From Oceanidesulfovibrio indonesiensis (GTDB lineage Bacteria; Desulfobacterota; Desulfovibrionia; Desulfovibrionales; Desulfovibrionaceae), in assembly GCF_007625075.1 (NCBI RefSeq), contig NZ_QMIE01000008.1:114877-178876 (forward strand): 64,000 nucleotides of DNA. The letters are read 5' to 3'. Made by a program: the position numbers and the translations under genes. The notes below the pieces were generated by a model. That model did no database searches and was not told the origin of the DNA. It worked only from the letters and a program-made list of their open reading frames with translations. This document shows, piece after piece, positions 16,619 through 25,454 of this stretch. Position 1 is the stretch's first letter; the number at the start of each line of letters is the position of its first letter.

Positions 16619-18553
16619 CTATTTGTTCTTGGCGTGGGATTCGGGTGTCGCTTCCCCGACGCTGGCTGAGGCGTTAGGCCTGTACTCGGGGACGGCCTGG
16701 GCCAGGAGGCTGCAAAGCGCGGCCGCATCGCGCCGGGAGGAGGCCTCGGCCAGCGCACGCAATGTTTCGGCGTATGCGCCGGCGGTCGGGCAGGATTGTT
16801 CTTCGAGCACGAGGATCTGCTCATGCTCGGAGGGTGTGGCGTGTTCCTCGGCGCTGATGAGCTCTTCGGTGAGCTTTTCTCCGGGACGCAGACCGGTGAT
16901 CCGTATCTCCACGTCCGCATCCGGCTCCTTGCCGGACAGCCGGATGAGGTCGCGGGCGAGGTCGATGATTTTCACCGGGTTGCCCATGTTGAGCACGAAG
17001 ATCTCCGCATCCCTGCCCATGGCGCCTGCCTGGAGGATGAGCAGGCAGGCCTCCTCCACGGTCATGAAGAAGCGGGTCATATCCGGGTGCGTCACCGTGA
17101 CCGGTCCGCCGTGAGCGATCTGCCGACGGAACAAGGGAATGACCGAACCGGACGACCCGAGCACGTTGCCGAAGCGCACCGCAGCGAGCTTCATCGCCCC
17201 GCCCCTGCGGCACTGCATGAGCCGCTCGGTCAGCCGCTTGGTGGCGCCCATCACGTTGGCCGGGTTCACAGCCTTGTCCGTGGACACGATGATGGTGCGT
17301 TCGACGCCGTGCTCATCTGCGATGTCCAGCAACATTTCCGTAGCCAGCACATTGTTGGTCACGGCCTGCCACGGGTGGAGCTCCAGCATGGGAACGTGCT
17401 TGTACGCCGCGGCGTGGAAGACCACGTGCGGTGCGTGCTTGGCGAACACCCATTCGGTCCAGTCGCGGTCCGCCAGGGTGCCGAGCAGGGGGACGTGGGC
17501 GGCGAAGCCTCGCTCGTGCTCCAGTTCCATGCTGATGGTGTAAAGGCTTGACTCGTCCATTTCCACGAGAAGGAGCGAGGCCGGTTCGAAATGGGCGATC
17601 TGCCGGCACAGCTCCGAACCGATGGACCCCCCAGCGCCGGTGACGAGCACCCGCTTGCCCGTAAGATATGCGGCGATGCGCTCGCGTTCCGGCCGGGCCG
17701 TCTCCCGCGGCAGCAGGTCGCGGTAGTCCACCTCCCGCAGCGCCGACACGGAGACGTGACCGCTGGCGATCTCCCGCAGGGAAGGGATGGTCCTGTAGCC
17801 CAGACCGGCGCGTTCGCACACGGCAACGGCCCTGCGCATGGCCTCGGGCGCGGCCTCGGGCAGGGCGATGAGCGCCTCCTGCACAGGCAATCGCTGCGCG
17901 GCCAGCCAGGCCTCCACGTCGTCCAGAGTGCCTTCCACAGGCACCCCGTGCAGACGCAGCCCCTGTGTGGCGTGGTCGTCGTCGAAGATGGCGACCACCT
18001 CCACGCCTGTGCCGGACCGTTCTTCAAGGTCGCGCAACAGGGATTCCGCAGCCGTGCCGGCGCCGAAGAGCAGGCAGCGCCGTCGAGCAGCCGGGTGCCG
18101 ACGGCCGCGCAGAAGGCGAACGAATCGGTCGGTCGAGAGGTCGGGCCGGCCCATGCCTGTGGCAATGCGCACGATTACTCGCACCCCGCCGACGAGGAGC
18201 ATCGTGAAGAGCCAGTCGAGCAGGAAGACCGAGCGCGAAAAACCGTGAAACCTTTGGGCGATGAGCAGGGCCGCGAGCATGACGAGCGATGCCAGGGTGG
18301 CGGCCTTGGCCACGGCCGCCAGGTCGTGCACGCTGGTGAACCGCCACATGCCGCGGTGCAGGTTGAACAGGCGGAAAAACAGGAGCTTGAGCGCCGTGAA
18401 CGGCAGGATGAAGGCCAGCAGGTTGGTCCATTGCTCGGCAGGCAGCGGACCGCCTTCGAATCGCACGAGATAGGCCAGGCCGTATGCTACGGCGGCGAGG
18501 AGCGCGTCCACCGCCATGAGCGGGACGCCGATGCGGGTGTGGTTGGGCGGCAT
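16619..18553 (-). CDS. Membrane-bound nucleotide-sugar 4,6-dehydratase (CapD/PglF/WbpM type)
   Basis: A 644-residue protein: four transmembrane helices at the N-terminus (about 10-140), a first Rossmann-like domain (CLLFGAGTAAESLLRDL, about 165-290), and a C-terminal short-chain-dehydrogenase domain starting with VLVTGAGGSIGSELCRQI (about 305). The STDKAVNPANVMGATKR stretch shows the family-typical Met in place of the catalytic Tyr. Relatives convert UDP-GlcNAc to a 4-keto-6-deoxy sugar for capsule, O-antigen or protein glycosylation. Its position next to flagellar genes makes flagellin glycosylation one option (inference). It lies upstream of fliR on the same strand with a 64-base gap. Confidence 0.88.
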   Translation of the reverse strand: MPPNHTRIGVPLMAVDALLAAVAYGLAYLVRFEGGPLPAEQWTNLLAFILPFTALKLLFFRLFNLHRGMWRFTSVHDLAAVAKAATLASLVMLAALLIAQRFHGFSRSVFLLDWLFTMLLVGGVRVIVRIATGMGRPDLSTDRFVRLLRGRRHPAARRRCLLFGAGTAAESLLRDLEERSGTGVEVVAIFDDDHATQGLRLHGVPVEGTLDDVEAWLAAQRLPVQEALIALPEAAPEAMRRAVAVCERAGLGYRTIPSLREIASGHVSVSALREVDYRDLLPRETARPERERIAAYLTGKRVLVTGAGGSIGSELCRQIAHFEPASLLLVEMDESSLYTISMELEHERGFAAHVPLLGTLADRDWTEWVFAKHAPHVVFHAAAYKHVPMLELHPWQAVTNNVLATEMLLDIADEHGVERTIIVSTDKAVNPANVMGATKRLTERLMQCRRGGAMKLAAVRFGNVLGSSGSVIPLFRRQIAHGGPVTVTHPDMTRFFMTVEEACLLILQAGAMGRDAEIFVLNMGNPVKIIDLARDLIRLSGKEPDADVEIRITGLRPGEKLTEELISAEEHATPSEHEQILVLEEQSCPTAGAYAETLRALAEASSRRDAAALCSLLAQAVPEYRPNASASVGEATPESHAKNK

Positions 18554-18603
18554 GGGTGCGGAAATTCCTTTGGTTCGATAACCCCCTGCAAGCTGTAACA
18601 GAA

Positions 18604-18634
18604 GAGCCCGCCGGTGTGAACGTCCGGCGGGCTC
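18604..18634 (-). terminator. Intrinsic terminator after feoB
   Basis: A perfect 11-bp inverted repeat, GAGCCCGCCGG (18604-18614) with CCGGCGGGCTC (18624-18634), has a 9-nt loop. On the minus strand it is followed by TTCTGTT, a moderate T tract, 58 bases after the feoB stop. Confidence 0.7.
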
Positions 18635-18691
18635 GGATCGTGGAGCTGCCCGGCCGTGTCAAGCGGGCTGCTTCATGTATGGCGATACGCG

Positions 18692-20905
18692 CTAAACTGC
18701 GCTGATCGCCTGGTACAGGACCACCGCGAGTATGAAGCCGGTGATGGTGGAGTAGACCGTGGAGAAGACGGCCCAGCCCCAGTTGGTCTCCCGTGCGATG
18801 GTGACCACTGTGACGAAGCACGGTGCATAGATGAGCACGAAGATCATGAGCGCAACGGCCGTGGCCACCGTGAAGTTGGGATCGGCCTCGAGCCGTTCGG
18901 CCAGGGATCCGGTCGCTTCAGGGTCCACCTCGCCCAGAGAGTAGGACGTGCCCAACGTGGATATGACGACCTCCTTGGCCGCGAAGCCGCCCACAAGGGC
19001 GATATTCAACCGCCAGTCGAACCCGGCCCACTGGGTGACGGGCTCGAGGGCAGTGCCGATCCGGCCGGCAAAGGAGTGGCGCAACGACGCTTCCGCATGC
19101 TCGTTGGATACGGCCTCGACGGAGGCGGCCACGAGTTCTTCGGTCTCCTCGGCAGAAAGGCCCTGCGCTTCGGCGCTGGCGAGCGTCTCTGTCTGCGCGG
19201 TCTCCGTCATGGCTTCGTAGCGGGCGGCCTGCTCCTGGGGCAGCGTGGGAAAGGTCATCAGCGCCCACAGCAGGATGGATATGGCCAGAATGACCGTGCC
19301 CGCCTTTTTGATGTACTGCCAGGTGCGCTCCCATGTGTGGATGAGAAGGCCGCGGAACGTGGGAAGACGGTACGGCGGCAGCTCCAGCACGAACGGAGTG
19401 GAAGGACCGCGGACCACGGTGCAGCGCAAGAGCTTGGACGTAAGCAGGGCCATGGTCCAGCCGGCCATGGAGATGCAGAACAGCGCCAAAGCCTGGTGGG
19501 TGGGGAAGAATACGCCCACGAGCAGGATGAACACAGGCAGCTTGGCGCCGCAGGTCATGAACGGCGCAGTGAGCACCGTGGCGATTTTTTCCTTGGGACT
19601 GCGCAGGGTGCGCGCGGCCATCACGCCGGGCACGGCGCAGCCGCCGGCGATGCCGCCGGAAATGATGAAGGGCATGACCGACGAGCCGTGCAGGCCGAAG
19701 AAGTTGAAGACCTTGTCCAGCATGTAGGCGACCCGGGCCATGTAGCCGGAGTCTTCCAGGAAGGCGATGCAGAAGAACATGATCATGATAAGCGGCACGA
19801 ATCCGAGCACGCCGCCTACGCCGTCGATGATGCCCGAGACCACGAGGGATTGCAGGAGCCCGTCGGGCAGCGCCGCAGCGGCCGTGTCGTGCATGAACCC
19901 GAAGAACGACTCCACCCAGCCCATGGGCACTTCGCCGATCACGAAAGTGAGATGATAGATGGCGAAAAGCACGGCGACCATGATGATGGGGCCGATGAGT
20001 CGCTGGGTGAGGACATTGTCCAGCTTGTCCGAGAGCATGATGCGCTCGCTGCGGTCCTCGCGGGTGAGCACGCCCTGCTTGAGGATGGAGGAGATGAAGC
20101 CGTAGCGGTAGTCGGCGATGATCGCTTCCGGGTCCATGTTCAGTGTGGCCCGGCAATGCTCTGCCACGCGCTTGGCCAGTTCTTCGAGCTTGTGCGCCGT
20201 GTCGCCGGCTTTGCGGCCCTGTTCGAGCACTGCGTCGTCTCGCTCCAGGTATTTGATGGCGGTCCAGCGGGCGGGATAGCGTTCCGTGAGGAACTGATCC
20301 CGTTCGATGGTCTGGGCCATCTCGTCGATCACCGGGTCGAGATCCGGGCCGTATGAAATGGTCAGAGGCTTCCACTCGCCAGTGGTGTTTTCGCGTGCGT
20401 ATTCGCCGGCCTTGGCCAGCAGTTCGTCCACGCCTTTGCCGGTGCGGGCGATAGTCTCGGATACGGGCAGATCGAGGAGCCTGGAGAGCTTTTCGGAATC
20501 CACGTGCCAGCCGTGGGCGCGGGCTTCATCCATCATGTTCAGGGCCAGCAGAACCGGCGCGCCGAGTTCCAGCAACTGTACGGTGAGGTACAGGTTGCGC
20601 TCTAAAGCGCTGGCGTTGAGCACGTGGATGACTGCGTTGGGCCGTTCATGGGCCAGAAACTCGCGGGCCACCACCTCTTCCTGCGAATAGGCCGTGAGGG
20701 AGTAGGTGCCGGGCAGGTCCACGAGGTGCAGCTTGTGGCCGCCGCAGGTAACGCAGCCTTCCTTGCGCTCCACGGTGATGCCCGGGTAGTTGCCCACGTG
20801 CTGGCGGGCGCCGGTGATGGCGTTGAACAATGTGGTTTTGCCGGCGTTGGGGTTGCCGGCAAGGGCGATGACAAGCGGCTTTTCGCCCTGCTTTCTGGTG
20901 TCCAT
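18692..20905 (-). CDS. feoB: Ferrous iron transporter FeoB
   Basis: A 737-residue protein. The N-terminal G domain has P-loop GNPNAGKT (residues 17-24), the DLPGTYSL switch region and NMMD as G4. A helical spacer and the polytopic membrane domain (about 290-730) follow, with two Gate-like blocks (GGVLGFVPLIMIMFFCIAFLEDSGYMARVAY and the C-terminal equivalent), and SCG-type motif MTCGAKLPVF. It imports Fe(II) across the inner membrane. It is the last gene of the feo operon, 69 bases after feoA. Confidence 0.97.
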   Translation of the reverse strand: MDTRKQGEKPLVIALAGNPNAGKTTLFNAITGARQHVGNYPGITVERKEGCVTCGGHKLHLVDLPGTYSLTAYSQEEVVAREFLAHERPNAVIHVLNASALERNLYLTVQLLELGAPVLLALNMMDEARAHGWHVDSEKLSRLLDLPVSETIARTGKGVDELLAKAGEYARENTTGEWKPLTISYGPDLDPVIDEMAQTIERDQFLTERYPARWTAIKYLERDDAVLEQGRKAGDTAHKLEELAKRVAEHCRATLNMDPEAIIADYRYGFISSILKQGVLTREDRSERIMLSDKLDNVLTQRLIGPIIMVAVLFAIYHLTFVIGEVPMGWVESFFGFMHDTAAAALPDGLLQSLVVSGIIDGVGGVLGFVPLIMIMFFCIAFLEDSGYMARVAYMLDKVFNFFGLHGSSVMPFIISGGIAGGCAVPGVMAARTLRSPKEKIATVLTAPFMTCGAKLPVFILLVGVFFPTHQALALFCISMAGWTMALLTSKLLRCTVVRGPSTPFVLELPPYRLPTFRGLLIHTWERTWQYIKKAGTVILAISILLWALMTFPTLPQEQAARYEAMTETAQTETLASAEAQGLSAEETEELVAASVEAVSNEHAEASLRHSFAGRIGTALEPVTQWAGFDWRLNIALVGGFAAKEVVISTLGTSYSLGEVDPEATGSLAERLEADPNFTVATAVALMIFVLIYAPCFVTVVTIARETNWGWAVFSTVYSTITGFILAVVLYQAISAV

Positions 20906-20974
20906 GATCTGTCTCCGAAAATATATGGGGCACCCGAATCCGCTCGCGGCGGCTGTCCGGTTGCGTATCGTTTC

Positions 20975-21217
20975 TCAGGATTCGGCTGGTTCGACAAAGA
21001 TGAAGTCGGCTTCGTTGTTGCGAAGGGTCAAAGTGAAGCCCTTGAGCCGCAGCGCCACGGGGTCCTTGAGCGGGGCACGGCCGATGACCTCGACCTCGGT
21101 GCCGGGAACCAGTCCCATGTCGCGTATGCGCCGGCCGAGTTCGCCGTGGGCTTCGATGCGACGCACCTCGGCCTTGCTGCCCAAAGGCAAGTGTCGCAGA
21201 CAGATAGTATCAGGCAT
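20975..21217 (-). CDS. feoA: FeoA domain protein
   Basis: An 80-residue SH3-like FeoA protein: LPLGSKAEVRRIEAHGELGRRIRDMGLVPGTEVEVIGRAP is the family core. FeoA interacts with FeoB and is needed for Fe(II) uptake in many bacteria. I choose ATG 21217 because GGAGGT lies nine bases upstream; the open frame continues to 21271 and an ATG at 21226 sits directly on the ribosome site, so it is less likely. Confidence 0.92.
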   Translation of the reverse strand: MPDTICLRHLPLGSKAEVRRIEAHGELGRRIRDMGLVPGTEVEVIGRAPLKDPVALRLKGFTLTLRNNEADFIFVEPAES

Positions 21218-21286
21218 ATAAACCATACCTCCGGGGTGTGTAAAAGTCGGAAAGGGCCGTCCCATCCGCATGAGCGCAGGAGCAAC

Positions 21287-21793
21287 CTATGTGATGAATC
21301 CCTTCAGACGAAGGAAAGGGTGGGCGAGTGCGGACGTATCCCGGCTGGGGAGCGGCGACTCTTGTTCGTGATCGGTTCCATGCGCGGCTTCGGACGTACT
21401 GGAGCCATGCTGCGAGGCCTTGCCGGCCGGGACGCAGAGGATCTTTTCGGCTTGCGCGCGCCCGAGGGCTATGGAGCTGCCGCGAACAATGAACCGCACG
21501 GCGCCGGGGCCGGGTGATTCGATGGTTAGCGGTGTGCCCGGGGTCAGACCCATGGCATAAAGGCGGCATGCCAGCCGGCCGCGATGTATCCGTTCCACCA
21601 CGAGCTTGTCCCCCCCGCGGAAGTCTGTCAGCGGCTTGGCGTCCTGGCGCGCAGGCGTGTCAGGCTGAGTGCAGCAGGGGCTGCCGCAGTGCCCCTTGCG
21701 GCCGCGTGAATGTCCACGCGGACGTGTTTCCGGGGCGTCGCCGTTCAGCTCTTTGTCGGACGTGCTCGCGAAAAGGTGGTGGAACATGCGCAT
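21287..21793 (-). CDS. Extended FeoA-domain protein, first gene of the feo operon
   Basis: A 168-residue protein. A central FeoA domain (about 55-128: LTDFRGGDKLVVERIHRGRLACRLYAMGLTPGTPLTI) is flanked by an N-terminal arm with a Cys/Gly patch (GHCGSPCCTQ) and a low-complexity His-containing tail. It resembles the two-FeoA organisation of other feo operons, but the extensions are unusual and could bind metal (inference). ATG 21793 lies at the predicted transcription start of a Fur-box promoter, so translation may be leaderless or begin at ATG 21787. Confidence 0.75.
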   Translation of the reverse strand: MRMFHHLFASTSDKELNGDAPETRPRGHSRGRKGHCGSPCCTQPDTPARQDAKPLTDFRGGDKLVVERIHRGRLACRLYAMGLTPGTPLTIESPGPGAVRFIVRGSSIALGRAQAEKILCVPAGKASQHGSSTSEAAHGTDHEQESPLPSRDTSALAHPFLRLKGFIT

Positions 21794-21800
21794 GACTCAA

Positions 21801-21829
21801 TTGCTATGCTCGTTGAGAATGAGTGTCAA
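21801..21829 (-). promoter_or_regulatory. Fur-box promoter of the feo operon
   Basis: On the minus strand TTGACA (21824-21829) is 17 bases from TAGCAA (21801-21806). Overlapping the -35 and spacer is TGACACTCATTCTCA (21814-21828), which fits the 7-1-7 Fur consensus TGANANTCATTNTCA at every specified position. Iron-loaded Fur would block polymerase and repress feo when iron is plentiful. Confidence 0.75.
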
Positions 21830-21981
21830 GTGCTGTGGTCGTGTTTTGTCTCATGCCCTTTGACATTTCTGGAGATTGCCAGGTTACCCGTGATAGTCAT
21901 TCCGTGGCGTGGGCAAACAAAGCTCCTCTTTCGCGCTTTGGTGCGATAGATGTCCTGAAAAAGCGGTGTGCAAGGGGCAGC

Positions 21982-22482
21982 ATGAATCTGAATCGAAACA
22001 TGAAGCCGGAGCTCGTGGGCGGGCTGCTGGCTGTTGATGTGGGCCTGTCCACCGGATTTGCGCGGTTCGACGGGCGCGGCAGGCTCCTCTGGCACGGATC
22101 GCACAATTTCGGCTCCGCTGCGCGGCACAAGCGTGGCATATTTCACCTGACAGAGCGCGCCGGCGCGGTGGACTGGCTGGCTTTGGAAGGCGGCGGTCCG
22201 CTGTTGCGCCATTGGGACAACGAAGCTCGCGGGCTGGGGCTCCAAACGCTGATCTACAGCGCCGAGGAGTGGCGCGAAGTCCTGTTTCCTGCCCGGGAGC
22301 GGGTGGACGCGGAGCGGGCCAAGGGATTTGCGCGCCAGGTGGCGCAGCGGCTCATAGTCAGGGATAATCCGTCAGGACCGCGAGATACGCAGTTCGATGC
22401 GGCCGAAGCCATATGCCTGGGCGTGGTGGCCTGCCTGGAAGTGGGGCTGCTCCAAGACGCGCCGGCAGGGATATTGGGCTGA
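21982..22482 (+). CDS. RuvC-like (RNase H fold) protein of unknown role
   Basis: A 166-residue protein. LLAVDVGLSTGFARFDGRGRL (Asp19), WLALEGGG (Glu69) and the C-terminal QFDAAEAICLG (Asp139) are spaced like the acidic residues of RuvC-type nucleases, whose last helix typically reads DAADAL. So a metal-dependent nuclease or a degenerate relative is likely. It is not the canonical RuvC: no ruvA or ruvB is nearby and the body of the protein is divergent. The start is ATG 21982 with AAGGGG seven bases upstream; the open frame extends further to 21823 without coding character. Confidence 0.6.
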   Translation: MNLNRNMKPELVGGLLAVDVGLSTGFARFDGRGRLLWHGSHNFGSAARHKRGIFHLTERAGAVDWLALEGGGPLLRHWDNEARGLGLQTLIYSAEEWREVLFPARERVDAERAKGFARQVAQRLIVRDNPSGPRDTQFDAAEAICLGVVACLEVGLLQDAPAGILG

Positions 22483-22629
22483 TCCGCTGCGCAGGGTACA
22501 CTCGCAGTCAAAGCGCCGATCCGCCAAGGGCAGACCGGCGCCGGGTCCGGCTCCCGGGGAATCGCACATGAAGACACAGCGTTGTGCAAATGCGCGGGAT
22601 GAGGGGTCGAGGCCGGCCGAAGAGATCTC

Positions 22630-22839
22630 CTACTCCTCCATGTCGAAACCAATGGCCTCGATGGCCGAGCGCAGCGTATCCTTGTCCACCGGCCCCGAGG
22701 TCTCGAAGGTGACTTCTCCGGAGGACAGGTCAACGCTGACGTCGTGGACTTCGGGAACGTTTTCCAGAGCCTGGGTGACGGACTGGGCGCAGTGCTGGCA
22801 GTGCATGCCCTTGACGCGGATGGATTGTGGGGAATTCAT
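22630..22839 (-). CDS. Heavy-metal-associated (CopZ-like) protein
   Basis: A 69-residue single HMA domain. The metal-binding motif GMHCQHC (Cys14, Cys17) follows the first strand, and the typical VKGMHCxxC...VxxALExVxxVxxVxVDLxxGEVTFE pattern is complete. It most likely carries Cu(I) in the cytoplasm. The start is ATG 22839 with GGAG six bases upstream; the frame upstream to 22956 is not convincing. No copper ATPase is adjacent. Confidence 0.88.
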   Translation of the reverse strand: MNSPQSIRVKGMHCQHCAQSVTQALENVPEVHDVSVDLSSGEVTFETSGPVDKDTLRSAIEAIGFDMEE

Positions 22840-22978
22840 GAAAGCTCCAGTGGTTGCAACCGCCGGGAAGAGCTGGCCTCCCATCGTGCGGCGGGCTTGG
22901 TGATGGATGTCCAGCCCAGAACTACCATGGCGGCGAATCGGGGTCCATCCCATCACAGCTTATCGTGCGCCCAAGGTC

Positions 22979-23359
22979 CTAAAAATCGTCGTCGCAGGTC
23001 GGTCTCTCGGTGCGGCCGGCATGCAACATGGCGGAGGCGATGAAGCCGTCCCCGAAGTACTCGGCGGATGAGTTTGAATGCCGGGGGGCGATGCCCCAGG
23101 CGCCGCCGTGCTTTTCCACCTGCATGTTGTCCAGATGGAACTGGAGGCGCAGCCGGTAGGGCAGGGCTTCGAGGTCGTGGATGAGCGAACGGATTTCCCG
23201 AGCCGTGAATGCGCCGGAATGATGGGGTTCGAGCCTGCCGGAAAAGCAGACCAGCGGACCGGCGATGGACAGAGACAGGCTGTCCAGGTTGACGGAATGG
23301 CGGGCGAGGATGCGGGTAAGGCTGCGGTTGAACTCGAAACGCTGGGTGGTATGCGGCAT
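22979..23359 (-). CDS. Conserved unknown protein, 126 residues
   Basis: I do not recognise this family. It begins MPHTTQRFEFNRSLTRILARHSVNLDSLSLSIAGPLVCFSGRLE and is a soluble alpha/beta protein without signal peptide or catalytic motif. The beta-strand pair around LSLSIAGPLVCFSG with a following helix is loosely like a BON-type fold (impression only). The start is ATG 23359 with GAGGAGA upstream. It is convergent with the RuvC-like/CopZ region and divergent from htrA. Confidence 0.6.
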   Translation of the reverse strand: MPHTTQRFEFNRSLTRILARHSVNLDSLSLSIAGPLVCFSGRLEPHHSGAFTAREIRSLIHDLEALPYRLRLQFHLDNMQVEKHGGAWGIAPRHSNSSAEYFGDGFIASAMLHAGRTERPTCDDDF

Positions 23360-23569
23360 TGTCTCTCCTCGGCTTTCAAAGTCGGGGGAATGCGGCTGGA
23401 AGTCAGAGCGTATTTTGAATCGGATAACAGGAAGCAGAAGATGGATCAACGCAATGTCGCGTAGTAAATTCAGGGTGTTATTGGTTGGCAGCCGGTTTTT
23501 TTCGATGTGCGCAATGAAGCTTGAACGTCCGGTTGACGGACCGTGCGGAGCTTTTTCCGAAGAGGGTGA

Positions 23570-23597
23570 TTGACAGTGGCCGCTACCTTTTTATGAT
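23570..23597 (+). promoter_or_regulatory. Promoter of the HtrA gene
   Basis: TTGACA (23570-23575) is separated by 16 bases from TATGAT (23592-23597). It would give a 5' leader of about 65 nt before the ATG at 23670. Confidence 0.65.
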
Positions 23598-23669
23598 GGT
23601 GCACTACACTTCGCCGCATTCAGATGTCGGGCCGCATGGCGCGGTCTTCAACATACACGAGGAACTTAT

Positions 23670-25085
23670 ATGCCGAGCATGCCCCGAGCCCGCCGCAAGC
23701 CATCCGAACAATCCAAATCGAATAGCGTTTTAGCACGAGCGCGGACTCTCGCGTTTTTCTGCACGGCGGTTGTTCTTGCCGGCGCATGGCTCGCCGCCCC
23801 GGTCCGGGCCCAGACAGCGGACATCCGTCGGACGCCGGTGGTCCGCGCAGTGGAGAAGGCGAGTCCGGCCGTCGTGAACATCACCACGGATCGAGAGGTG
23901 ACGCGGGAAATGCCGTTTGGCCCGGGCAGCGATATGCTGGCGCCGTTTTTTCGCGAGTTTTTCGGCGATCTGCCCAAGCGCAGCTACAACCACCAGAGTA
24001 TGGGGTCGGGGGTTATCATCGACGGCCAGCGGGGGCTCGTGCTCTCCAATGCCCACGTCATCAGCGGGGCGACGTCCGTGCGCGCACGGCTGGCGGACGG
24101 CCGGGAGTTCCAGGCCCAGCTCGTGGGCTCGGACCCGGATTTCGATCTGGCCGTGCTGCGCCTGGAGGACGCCTCCAACCTGCCGCAGGTGCCCCTGGGC
24201 GACTCGGACGACATCCTCATCGGCGAGACAGTGATCGCCATCGGCAACCCCTTCGGCTTCACGCACACCGTCACCACAGGCGTCATATCGGCCGTCAAGC
24301 GATCCATCCGCACGGACCACGGCGTCTACACGGATTTCATCCAGACAGACGCGGCCATCAATCCCGGCAACTCGGGCGGACCGTTGCTGAACCTGCATGG
24401 TGAGCTCATCGGCATCAACACGGCGATTCACGCCCAGGCCGAGGGGATCGGCTTCGCCATTCCTGTGAACAAGGCCAAGCGGGTGGTTGGCGAGTTGCTT
24501 GGCCGCGGCCGGGTGAGCCCCGTGTGGCTGGGATTGGCCGGCCAGAACATCGATCCGGGAACGGCGAGCTATTTTGGATTGAAGACTCTGGAAGGCATGA
24601 TCATCACGAACGTATACGCTGGATTGCCCGGAGCCGCCGCCGGCCTCAAGCCGGGAGACGTGCTGCTCACGGTGCAGGGAGTGCAGGTTCAGGACAAAGA
24701 GCACTATCTCGCCATGCTGCAGAACTTCGTGCGTGGGGAGAAGCTGACCCTGGAGGTTCTGCGGGACGGCAACCGCTTCCGGACCACGGCCTCGCCCACT
24801 GCCTACACGACCGAGGAAGCGCTGGCCATGGCCCGTGACCGATGGGGCATGGTGCTTTCGGGCAACGACAATCGCCGCGGCCTTGCTCTGGAGAATGTTC
24901 TGCCGCAGAGCCCGGCAGGCAACCTGGGGTTGCGGCGCGGCGACGTTCTGCTGCAGGTGGGCGGAATGGAGATTCAATCCCGCGACGATTTCGCCAAGGC
25001 GTTCATGCGCCACAGGATGAACAACCAGGTGCTGCTCATAGTGGGCCGCGGCGGCCGCATGTATCACGTGCGGATGCAAATCTGA
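23670..25085 (+). CDS. Periplasmic serine protease, HtrA/DegP family
   Basis: A 471-residue Do-type protease. An N-terminal signal segment (ARTLAFFCTAVVLAGAWLAAPVRA, about 24-47) precedes the trypsin-like domain with catalytic His129 (SNAHV), Asp159 (DPDFDLAVL) and Ser235 (NPGNSGGPL). Two PDZ domains follow (about 285-375 and 395-470; each has the ...NLGLRRGDVLLQVGG type loop). It degrades or refolds damaged envelope proteins. The length fits DegP/DegQ. A ribosome site (GAGGA) lies about seven bases before ATG 23670. Confidence 0.95.
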   Translation: MPSMPRARRKPSEQSKSNSVLARARTLAFFCTAVVLAGAWLAAPVRAQTADIRRTPVVRAVEKASPAVVNITTDREVTREMPFGPGSDMLAPFFREFFGDLPKRSYNHQSMGSGVIIDGQRGLVLSNAHVISGATSVRARLADGREFQAQLVGSDPDFDLAVLRLEDASNLPQVPLGDSDDILIGETVIAIGNPFGFTHTVTTGVISAVKRSIRTDHGVYTDFIQTDAAINPGNSGGPLLNLHGELIGINTAIHAQAEGIGFAIPVNKAKRVVGELLGRGRVSPVWLGLAGQNIDPGTASYFGLKTLEGMIITNVYAGLPGAAAGLKPGDVLLTVQGVQVQDKEHYLAMLQNFVRGEKLTLEVLRDGNRFRTTASPTAYTTEEALAMARDRWGMVLSGNDNRRGLALENVLPQSPAGNLGLRRGDVLLQVGGMEIQSRDDFAKAFMRHRMNNQVLLIVGRGGRMYHVRMQI

Positions 25086-25152
25086 CGAACCATTGACCGT
25101 TGCTGCGCCTTGATTTGGACTTGCGCATGGCCGCAGCCGGCGCCCTGGTTTC

Positions 25153-25182
25153 TTGACAGCCGGCAAGGCCGAAAGCTATGCA
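25153..25182 (+). promoter_or_regulatory. Possible promoter of the ferredoxin gene
   Basis: A perfect TTGACA (25153-25158) is followed after 18 bases by TATGCA (25177-25182), a poor -10. It is the only candidate seen between htrA and the ferredoxin gene. Confidence 0.35.
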
Positions 25183-25265
25183 CGCGCATTGGTGCTTCGT
25201 GAGCGGGGCATATCGTATTTTGCGGCGCCGGGGGGATCGCGCCAGGATATTCTGAGGAGAGCACA

Positions 25266-25454
25266 ATGGGTTACAGGGTTATTGTCGACATCGACAAGTG
25301 CGTGGGGGACGGCGAGTGCGTGGACGTGTGCCCGGTAGAAGTCTACGAACTCAAAGACGGCAAGGCCGTGGCAACGAATATGGATGAATGTCTCGGTTGC
25401 GAGTCGTGCGTCGAGGTGTGCGAACAAGAGGCGATCGTCATCGAGGAAGAGTAG
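25266..25454 (+). CDS. Seven-iron ferredoxin with CxxDxxC motif
   Basis: A 62-residue ferredoxin. The second motif, C42-x2-C45-x2-C48-x3-C52, is a classical [4Fe-4S] site. The first, C12-V-G-D15-G-E-C18-x3-C22-P, has Asp where the second Cys would be. Desulfovibrio africanus ferredoxin III has the same CxxDxxC pattern and binds an interconvertible [3Fe-4S]/[4Fe-4S] cluster (established for that protein; inferred here). It acts as a low-potential electron carrier in the cytoplasm. GAGGAG lies just upstream of the ATG. It is monocistronic. Confidence 0.93.
   Translation: MGYRVIVDIDKCVGDGECVDVCPVEVYELKDGKAVATNMDECLGCESCVEVCEQEAIVIEEE

Noticed and set aside
23730..25166. 478-codon minus-strand frame opposite htrA
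   Set aside because: Antisense shadow of a gene with a complete catalytic triad and PDZ domains.
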